This document shows positions 57,882 through 64,000 of a DNA stretch of 64,000 nt, piece after piece. The notes beneath the pieces are model-generated. The model had not been told where the DNA came from. It was given only the letters and a program-made list of their open reading frames with translations, and did no database searches. The translations under genes and the position numbers were made by a program. Each line of letters starts with the position of its first letter. The first letter of the stretch is position 1. Source of the stretch: Trichomonas vaginalis G3 (taxonomy: Eukaryota > Parabasalia > Trichomonadida > Trichomonadidae); assembly GCF_026262505.1 (NCBI RefSeq), contig NC_067207.1, forward strand, positions 14,476,082 to 14,540,081, in the 5' to 3' direction.

Positions 57882-59603
57882 TTATTCAAGACGGTACCAT
57901 GCATAAACTGTCATATAAGGTGGCATATAATCTTCACCCGAGCCCGTTGGATTTGTTGTGAAAGTGTGTGAATGATTTCCTCCTGGTTCAGTTGGTCGAA
58001 AAGTCTTTTTTGTTGAATCGTTATAAGCTGGAGATAAAACATCATGACCGGCTTCATAGTCTGAGTTGTATAATGGGTGGTCTCTTAATGAGTGTGTATG
58101 GTCGCTAGAAAAGTTTGTAGTTCCTGTATGCTTATGCGGCGGAAGGTTTGCTTCTTTAATTTTCTTTGAACCACCGGTTTGCTTTGAAGAGTTAGCACAG
58201 TATAAGAATTTGTCTACAATCTGTTGCCATGTACCAAAACCTAAAACACTTGCTGGATTTGTTGAATTCATTGATGTATATATTGAACCAATGGGGTAAA
58301 TCATCTCAAGAATTGTATTTAATCCATTATGAATATTGAATTTATTATATAATATTGAAACTGGGTGAGTATTTAAAACTGGTCTTGTTATCAATATTAA
58401 CGTATTATTTTTGAAAATAGCTTTTCGTACATCTTGAAATTTTGTGATTTCAGACCAATTTCTTCCATCACTACTGATATTTACTAAATCACCACATCCA
58501 AAAGCAATGAAATACCCATCAATATAAAATAAATTTGTAAATCTATAATTTCGAGTAAGTTTTGGAGTGAATGAATAAACCAATTCCCAATTTGATAAAT
58601 CTTGTGATAAATAAATATGTCTGTTATAACTTACAGGATATGAATAGACCATACCACCTGAAACGAAAACATAAACATTTGATCCATAACATAAAGCTTC
58701 AATGTCTCCATCAGCTTGAAAAATTTGTTCAAAACGACCAAATGGTATTGAATATGATCTATAAATTTTATCATTTTGTAGGATAAAATACATGTTGTTA
58801 ATGTAATACCACTTACTTGTATAATCAATTTCCAAATCTGATGACATCATACTAAACATATAATAATTTATCCCATCCTCACTAATGAAAATTTGATTGA
58901 CTTCATAAATTAGTACCCATTTATTATTAACGCATCTAATAGGATTATTTGGATATTTAAATTTAGCATCTTGATTTAAATTACATTTGAACCATTGGAT
59001 ACAATCGAATGAATAACAAGGGCAAAAATCATCTCCAACCGTTATCATTCCCATAAATTTACCGTTATTATATTCAACATATAAAATTCTTGGATTAATG
59101 ATTGGCTTTCGTGTATCAGGATTCCAAACAGATGGAGTAAATGATTCATAGTTTTTAAAATCATTTGTTTTAAAATAATAAAACACTCCAGCTGTATAAA
59201 ATAAATACGTGGTCACTCCATCATAACATATCCATTCAAAAGAATCTATATCAAAGGTTTTATCCGATGATTTCATAAAATTTAAAAATGGTGGAGTAAA
59301 ATAGACCTCTGATTGTTTTATTTCTTCATTAACAAATGATATATCAGCTTTCTTTGCTAACTCAGTATTAATGAATGAAATAACTTTTTCCTTATCTGCT
59401 TTCTTCTCTAACTCATTGTTAACATATGTTTTATCTGCTTTCTTCTCTAACTCATCGTTAACATAAGTTTTATCTGCTTTAAGGTCTAAACATCCTGAAA
59501 CCCATTCTGTATCAGCTTTAACTTTAAAAGTCTCCAATGTCCATTCATGATACCCTTCAACCTTTTCTTTAATTTCATTATCTTTTTCATCAACATAAAC
59601 CAA
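57882..59603 (-). CDS. Element B: fibre-like protein with phage tail-collar-type C-terminus
   Basis: About 573 residues. The front 100 residues repeat a KKADKTYVNNELEKKADK-type heptad pattern, as in trimeric phage tail fibres. The middle 300 residues are strand-rich with repeated short Trp/Tyr/Gly motifs (like beta-propeller blades). The last 150 (MIYPIGSIYTSMNSTNPASV, GTWQQI, then HKHTG, HTHS and HSHTF histidine motifs, ending YMPPYMTVYAWYRL) match the tail-collar/Gp10 C-terminal and HxH-needle type domains of phage receptor-binding proteins. A surface fibre or attachment role is inferred. The open frame continues upstream without a clear ATG, so the true start is not identified. Confidence 0.75.
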   Translation of the reverse strand: MVYVDEKDNEIKEKVEGYHEWTLETFKVKADTEWVSGCLDLKADKTYVNDELEKKADKTYVNNELEKKADKEKVISFINTELAKKADISFVNEEIKQSEVYFTPPFLNFMKSSDKTFDIDSFEWICYDGVTTYLFYTAGVFYYFKTNDFKNYESFTPSVWNPDTRKPIINPRILYVEYNNGKFMGMITVGDDFCPCYSFDCIQWFKCNLNQDAKFKYPNNPIRCVNNKWVLIYEVNQIFISEDGINYYMFSMMSSDLEIDYTSKWYYINNMYFILQNDKIYRSYSIPFGRFEQIFQADGDIEALCYGSNVYVFVSGGMVYSYPVSYNRHIYLSQDLSNWELVYSFTPKLTRNYRFTNLFYIDGYFIAFGCGDLVNISSDGRNWSEITKFQDVRKAIFKNNTLILITRPVLNTHPVSILYNKFNIHNGLNTILEMIYPIGSIYTSMNSTNPASVLGFGTWQQIVDKFLYCANSSKQTGGSKKIKEANLPPHKHTGTTNFSSDHTHSLRDHPLYNSDYEAGHDVLSPAYNDSTKKTFRPTEPGGNHSHTFTTNPTGSGEDYMPPYMTVYAWYRLE

Positions 59604-59756
59604 ATTTGCCTTCTTATTTAATTCCTGGTCAGTTAGTATCCCTAACTTGGGTACTGAGGCACTGCGCGCCTCCGTACACCACTTAACCTTAAATATTTAC
59701 AAAACCGGCAACGTATATTTTACAACACAAACACAAACACCAACTTAACCTTAAAT
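59604..59756. other. Tandem partial repeat upstream of fibre gene
   Basis: The stretch ACTTAACCTTAAATA occurs at about 59682 and again at 59742, a unit of about 60 bases. The second copy is cut by the 2.6-kb element, and its continuation (AATATTTACAAAACC) reappears at 62334. Confidence 0.7.
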
Positions 59757-59785
59757 AGGCAAAATCGCAACCGAATTTTTAAATC
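59757..59785 (+). repeat. Left 29-bp terminal inverted repeat
   Basis: Exact inverted match to 62303-62331. Confidence 0.9.
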
Positions 59786-59975
59786 TAGATTTTGATGATA
59801 AATTGTGATTTTTAGCTTAAATCGCGATTTTTTAAAAATCGCGAACAGAATTTTTTCGCGATTTATTAATAAATCGCGATTTGAACGATAAATTTCGATT
59901 TTTTTAAAAAATCGCGATTCGTGAAAAAATTGCGACTTTTTGAAAAATCGCGAACTTTCAAAAAAATCACGTCCT
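59786..59975. repeat. Subterminal array of AATCGCGATT-like palindromes (left)
   Basis: At least eight ATCGCGA or TCGCGAT motifs in 190 bases, many within AT-rich inverted repeats. They are candidate transposase-binding or fold-back sites. Confidence 0.75.
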
Positions 59976-61915
59976 TAATTTTGGTCTTTTTCGGAGTGAT
60001 AAGTCGTCCTTTAAGTAATATTTTTTTTCTCGAATTGCTAATTGAAAAATTAAATTCGAGAAAAGAGATTACAATAGTATTGTATGGACTATAATCCTAC
60101 TACTATAACACTTTTTTTGTGAAAATCACACTTTTTTAAAAAAAGATATCAAATTGAAAAAAATTATTCTTATTTTTACTTATACTGTAGGGCACATTCA
60201 TTGGTTATGAAAATCACATAGTATGAATACTCAATCCCAAATATCTTAAAAAAATATTCTAAAATATTAGACTCGATTTTAGCAATTGTATTCTAATCAT
60301 AATATAATGCCCGAGTATATTATATAAATAGAACAAATATTAGTAAATTCAATTTTTTTTTTTCAGATCGCAAATTATCTAATACAAATATTCATAAAAA
60401 TCACATACAGTATATTTGCATTCAATGTCAAATATAATAGCTATCTAATACTTTCGAAAAATTGAGCTATTGAATATTTTATAAAATTTCTGGTCCAAAA
60501 ATTGTGCTTTCACAATATTTTGATGATATCTATAATAATTAGACTACAAATATAAATTGTATAATAAAAAATCAAAATTTGCTTTTGATATCTCAAATCT
60601 CGATATGAGATATTCAATGTCAAATCAAAGTATTCATAATTAACAGATTTGTATCGTGAATGCTTTCGTTTTGCTTAATACACAATTATGCATGACAAGT
60701 GTGTGTGGCTACACAATTCTTTCCGTCCGAAGCGGAGAATTGTGAAGTTTACACCGCACTTCACGGATAATATAATGGAAAAACGATTTTCATGGAATAC
60801 TATTTTTATTAATAGCTTAATAAATGAGCGAGTCTGATAGATATATGTTACGCAAGATATATCCATAGAGAAGTGTTTAAGTATAAAACAATGCGTTATA
60901 CGTTATATGTAGGATATAGATGGTTTTTCTCCATTGAGAATTTTGTCATGTGAAAAATCTCTTTTTTAGCTATGATAAAAATACTTTTTATATACTATTA
61001 TATCTCAGTTGATATTGATTCAACATTCTTATTTCACATGATAATATAATAGTATATGTAGCGAGGTATTATATTCTCTTGTGATTTCGATCTATTAATG
61101 CTCACACAAAAAATTCGCTACATCAAAATTTCCTCGGAAAATTTCACTTTTGCTGCTTTGATTCAACTTTGATGTCCAATGAATACTCAATAAAACTCGA
61201 AACTCTGATCATGGAGATCTATCATCACATATATAATTATATTGCTTAAATATATGTATAAATTGTATTTTGGATTTTTCGGATTAAAAAGGTTAAAAGT
61301 GTCATATTGATATAATTCACATTTTATTCTGCTTATAAATCATATTGTCTTGTAATATTTGATAAAATTATCACTGAATTCTTAATTAGTTTTTTTTTAA
61401 AATATCAATTTTGATTTATTGGACTTGAAAATATTTTATTTATATTATAAATCATATTATCATTTAGTGTTTATCAAAATTATGGTTCTTCGTTTTGTAG
61501 CTATATTTTGAATGACAATAGAAAAAAAATACTAGAAACTAAATATGTATTTAATTTTATAAGTAAAAATTCACATAATGATAATATATTTGTGAAGATT
61601 ATTTGAAGAAACGATTTTTATTAATTCAATTTTCATTATAGCATTATTTAGGTGAAGTGCTCTCAAATTGTGAGCCAGACAAATGTTTAATGGCTGCAAT
61701 AAAGGAACATAGCTCAGGTGCGTTTGCATTGAATATTTATCGTTTTGATTTCACAAAACATCGTTGCGTTTAATCAAAAATTTGATTAACTTAATAAATT
61801 TAAAGATTAAGCGATCTCATTTTAACACAATCGGTAAATTCAATACGTCTATGAAACAAAGCCATAATTTCTCGTAGTATAAAATATTTGATAAAATTTT
61901 ATCGCTTACAGAGGT

Positions 61916-61972
61916 GGAATTAAAGGGTGAGAGATATATAGATAGACTATATATCTCTCACCCTTTAATTCC
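61916..61972. repeat. Perfect hairpin 1 (26-bp stem, 5-base loop)
   Basis: Left arm 61916-61941 (GGAATTAAAGGGTGAGAG...), loop 61942-61946, right arm 61947-61972. All 26 pairs match. Confidence 0.95.
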
Positions 61973-61979
61973 CTATACA

Positions 61980-62033
61980 AAGTTCGAAAACTTGGGTGCA
62001 ATCAGATCTGATTGCACCCAAGTTTTCGAACTT
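61980..62033. repeat. Perfect hairpin 2 (27-bp arms, no loop)
   Basis: Arms 61980-62006 and 62007-62033 with an AGATCT centre, a 54-base perfect palindrome. Confidence 0.95.
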
Positions 62034-62039
62034 CATGTA

Positions 62040-62098
62040 AAGAATTGCTTGCTATGATGTACTGATCATGAATCAGTACATCATAGCAAGCAATTCTT
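62040..62098. repeat. Perfect hairpin 3 (27-bp stem, 5-base loop)
   Basis: Arms 62040-62066 and 62072-62098, loop CATGA. All 27 pairs match. Confidence 0.95.
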
Positions 62099-62159
62099 CA
62101 TCTTAAATATATTTTTCTTAATCAATACATAACTTGTTCGCAATTTGGTTTTAGACGCT

Positions 62160-62302
62160 ATATTTTAATCTAATTTCGATTTTTTATAAAATCGCGTACT
62201 TCTAATAAAACGCGATTTCAAAAACAATCGCGATTTTTTTCTGTTCGCAATTTTTCAGAAGTTCGCGATTTTATAAAAAATCGAAATTTTTCTTTGCGAT
62301 CG
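62160..62302. repeat. Subterminal array of AATCGCGATT-like palindromes (right)
   Basis: Counterpart of 59786-59975 in composition, inside the right terminal repeat. Confidence 0.75.
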
Positions 62303-62331
62303 AGATTTAAAAATTCGGTTGCGATTTTGCC
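62303..62331 (-). repeat. Right 29-bp terminal inverted repeat
   Basis: Exact inverted match to 59757-59785. Confidence 0.9.
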
Positions 62332-62450
62332 TAATATTTACAAAACCATCTGATACATAAACGACTTCACTAACGACTTCACTACCGTCCTCACTAAATA
62401 AAAATAGCCTTATTTTTATTTTTTTAAATTTTTTATTTCATTACAAAGAC

Positions 62451-62516
62451 ATGTCCGACTACATTTACTATGACTCTTTCCCAGAACGTTTCCGTGAACT
62501 ATTCAAACTCAAGTAA
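62451..62516 (+). CDS. Element B: 21-residue micro-ORF
   Basis: MSDYIYYDSFPERFRELFKL-K is preceded by a T-rich box (TTTATTTTTTTAAATTTTTTATTTC) like that of other genes here. It lies 11 bases before the next gene. It may be a real micro-protein or a leader peptide. Confidence 0.3.
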   Translation: MSDYIYYDSFPERFRELFKLK

Positions 62517-62527
62517 AACTGAGAAAC

Positions 62528-62884
62528 ATGCATTTTAACAAAGACAGACCCATTGACGATGAAAGAAACCCTGAATATATTACAATCCCATATGACGCAA
62601 AGTTCATTGCATACATTCCTTATGGTCGCAGAGGAACGAAAACTATTTCAACAATGACGAAAAATTATTTCTGGAGCGATGAAGAAAATTGCCTTATCTA
62701 CATAAATGCATACTTAAATAAAGCTACATATTGTACAAAAGAAGGTTGGACTGGATTTGAGCTCTACATATACGACGACGATGGAAACAGACGTTGTGTA
62801 TACCCATACGATAATATGTACCATTGTTTTCATCAAGCATTAAACGAATACATAGTCAGTAAGGGTCTCATTCCTGCTGAGTAG
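62528..62884 (+). CDS. Element B: 118-residue protein of unknown role
   Basis: Starts with MHFNKDRPIDDERNPEYITI. Strand-rich, many Tyr and Asp residues. The family is not recognised. It points away from the fibre gene and converges with the 78-residue gene. Confidence 0.5.
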   Translation: MHFNKDRPIDDERNPEYITIPYDAKFIAYIPYGRRGTKTISTMTKNYFWSDEENCLIYINAYLNKATYCTKEGWTGFELYIYDDDGNRRCVYPYDNMYHCFHQALNEYIVSKGLIPAE

Positions 62885-63036
62885 AAATGTTATATTTTTT
62901 TCTGTCATTTATATAAAAATAAACGTTCTCGCTAAATAATAAAATAAACTTAAAAATAAACGTTGTCAGAGGTGAAAAAATAAATTTAGGTGAAGTGGTG
63001 AAATCTCACCTCTTTTTTCACCTCTTTTTTCACCCT

Positions 63037-63066
63037 AGCCGCAAAGCGGCTCTGACCCTTTGGGTC
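63037..63066. terminator. Pair of small hairpins between convergent genes
   Basis: AGCCGC-AAA-GCGGCT (63037-63051) and GACCC-TTT-GGGTC (63054-63066) lie back to back. Just before them is a TTTTTTCACCTC repeat able to pair with GGTGAAAAAA at 62971-62980. The location between two gene ends suggests an mRNA 3'-end signal, which is inference. Confidence 0.4.
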
Positions 63067-63082
63067 TGTTGAATTCATTGCT

Positions 63083-63319
63083 TTATAACTCTCTTCCTTT
63101 CTCCAACTCTTCTAACTTCTTCTTAAGTTCAGCAATGTTGTCCTCATGAAGTTTAATCTTCCTTAATATACCTTCTCTATCTAATGGTTGCTTTATCTTT
63201 CTAAACTGAACTCTACCATCCTTCATAGTATGAACGTAAAAACCTTCTGGAACCGCTCCTGATTTAATGTATTCTACCAAAAATTTTTGTTTCATTGCTT
63301 CAGTGACTTTAGTCGTCAT
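63083..63319 (-). CDS. Element B: 78-residue coiled-coil protein
   Basis: ATG at 63319. The front resembles a small folded domain (AVPEGFYVHTMKDGRVQFRK), and the end (ILRKIKLHEDNIAELKKKLE) is a coiled coil. The family is not recognised. Confidence 0.5.
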   Translation of the reverse strand: MTTKVTEAMKQKFLVEYIKSGAVPEGFYVHTMKDGRVQFRKIKQPLDREGILRKIKLHEDNIAELKKKLEELEKGREL

Positions 63320-63367
63320 TTTACTCTAAATAAAATGTTCAAATAAAATAAAACTAACATTATTTTT

Positions 63368-63838
63368 TCAGTAAGGAAACGCAGGAGTTTTACGATTTAT
63401 TTGAGGAGTAGGTTCTGGTTTAAATGTTGGAGTCGGTTTTGGAGTTGACTTTTGAACAGGAGTTTGTACTTTCATAGGTTCAGGAGTCATTGAAGGTGTT
63501 GTTTGTGAAGGCGTTGGTTTTGACGTTGGTTTTGGCGATGGTGTCGGAGTTTGTTCAAATTCAGCTACTTCAGTATTATTTATAACATTTGCTTTGTTTC
63601 TTTTCAACATCATTACTGCTCCTGCTGTAGCTAGCAAACCTAGTGGGAGACCATATCTTATATAAGGACTTGACCAAATGCTATTTTTGACAGGAGCTGG
63701 TGGAACACCTAACCTTGGTGAGACTGCTCTTTGCCATTGTGCAGCTCGTAAGAAATATTCAATAGGTGCTCCATAATCGTTTGGTAAAGTTTGTTTCACA
63801 GATGGTGAAGGTTCACGAGAGCTTGATGAAGAACTCAT
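63368..63838 (-). CDS. Element B: single-pass membrane protein with Pro/Thr-rich tail
   Basis: 156 residues from the ATG at 63838. It has a Ser-rich start, one membrane segment (about residues 61-80, YGLPLGLLATAGAVMML) followed by basic residues, then a 60-residue tail of PTP/KPTP repeats like a mucin-type stalk. A virion-membrane or surface role is possible but unproven. A TTTATTTTTAAAG box precedes the ATG. Confidence 0.5.
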   Translation of the reverse strand: MSSSSSSREPSPSVKQTLPNDYGAPIEYFLRAAQWQRAVSPRLGVPPAPVKNSIWSSPYIRYGLPLGLLATAGAVMMLKRNKANVINNTEVAEFEQTPTPSPKPTSKPTPSQTTPSMTPEPMKVQTPVQKSTPKPTPTFKPEPTPQINRKTPAFPY

Positions 63839-63868
63839 TTATAAGCTTTAAAAATAAACGTTCATCCT

Positions 63869-64000
63869 TTATTCCTCACTGTCGTCCGCTGCTAAGTTAT
63901 AGTCGTCAAGTCTTATTATTGGTATGCCTGACTGTCTTACTTGTATTGCAAAGCAACAATCCCTCATAAATCCAATAAGTGGCTTTGGTACATTTTCTGT
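63869..64000 (-). CDS. Element B: C-terminal end of a further gene (partial)
   Basis: The last 43 codons of a leftward gene (GFMRDCCFAIQVRQSGIPII, ending ADDSEE) stop at 63869. The start lies outside the window. The family is not recognised from so little. Confidence 0.45.
   Translation of the reverse strand, partial: TENVPKPLIGFMRDCCFAIQVRQSGIPIIRLDDYNLAADDSEE

Larger units (their letters stand above)
59757..62331. mobile_element. 2575-bp non-coding element with 29-bp inverted ends
   Basis: It starts GGCAAAATCGCAACCG and ends with the exact reverse complement: a 29-base match between 59757-59785 and 62303-62331. TA lies on both sides, a likely 2-bp target duplication. The outer 200 bases at each end are filled with AATCGCGATT-type palindromes. 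No open frame of note is seen, so it would be non-autonomous. The class is uncertain: the TA duplication suggests Tc1/mariner relatives, while the dense subterminal motifs resemble hAT/P-type ends. Confidence 0.75.
44645..64000. mobile_element. Maverick/Polinton-type virus-like element B (continues past window), carrying two inserted elements
   Basis: The left end is inferred at AGTAGTA 44645 beside the same GTGACTTTTTTTGT block as element A. Genes seen are an integrase, a small basic protein, a primase-SF3 helicase, a 95-residue protein, a fibre with phage-collar-like end, a 118-residue protein, a 78-residue coiled-coil protein, a membrane protein with Pro/Thr tail, and the end of one more gene. 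A MULE (48878-57067) and a non-coding element (59757-62331) lie within it. Without those two it would span about 8.6 kb in the window. Its other end, capsid and polymerase genes, if any, lie outside. It is broken by at least two insertions plus about one further break. The high share of open frames indicates a young age. Confidence 0.78.

Overview
The window looks like nuclear DNA of a parabasalid protist, most like Trichomonas vaginalis. It is strongly AT-rich. It carries a giant many-pass cyclase-type membrane protein, a long ankyrin-repeat protein, a saposin-like gene, TCA(Y)(W) initiator elements 12-25 bases ahead of several start codons, and Maverick/Polinton-type virus-like elements. All of these are characteristic of Trichomonas. 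The species call is inference.

Layout. (1) 1-8810: remnants of host genes, all cut by many small indels: a reverse-strand HEAT/FAT (PIKK-like) gene, a saposin-like gene, an eIF4A-type DEAD-box helicase with an RGG-rich head, and a disulfide-isomerase-like gene. (2) 8811-8835: a 25-N assembly gap. (3) 8836-36759: a very large inverted duplication with two arms of about 13.75 kb around a 419-base spacer. Each arm holds, from outside in, a cyclase-type membrane protein gene, a PHD-SET3/MLL5-like chromatin gene and the end of a Maverick-type fossil with capsid-like and packaging-ATPase-like genes. The cyclase gene is whole only in the right arm. (4) 37-44.6 kb: host DNA with an ankyrin-repeat gene (one frameshift) and a condensation/acyltransferase-like gene. 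(5) 44.65 kb to the window end: a second Maverick-type element with an integrase, a primase-SF3 helicase, a phage-tail-collar-like fibre protein and several small genes.

This second element is itself a target. An 8.19-kb Mutator-like (MULE) transposon with 788-bp terminal inverted repeats and an 8-bp target duplication lies inside its primase-helicase gene. A 2575-bp non-coding element with 29-bp inverted ends lies upstream of the fibre gene. Near one end of that smaller element sit three successive perfect hairpins, unrelated in sequence but alike in build. Four copies of a roughly 75-base repeat rich in GGTGAC/TGTCA lie as two oppositely oriented pairs on either side of the primase-helicase gene, as origin or control repeats might.

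The strongest leads are the long palindrome (real fold-back duplication or assembly product), the triple hairpin, the iteron-like repeats, the nested insertions, and a cyclase domain that lacks both expected metal-binding aspartates.
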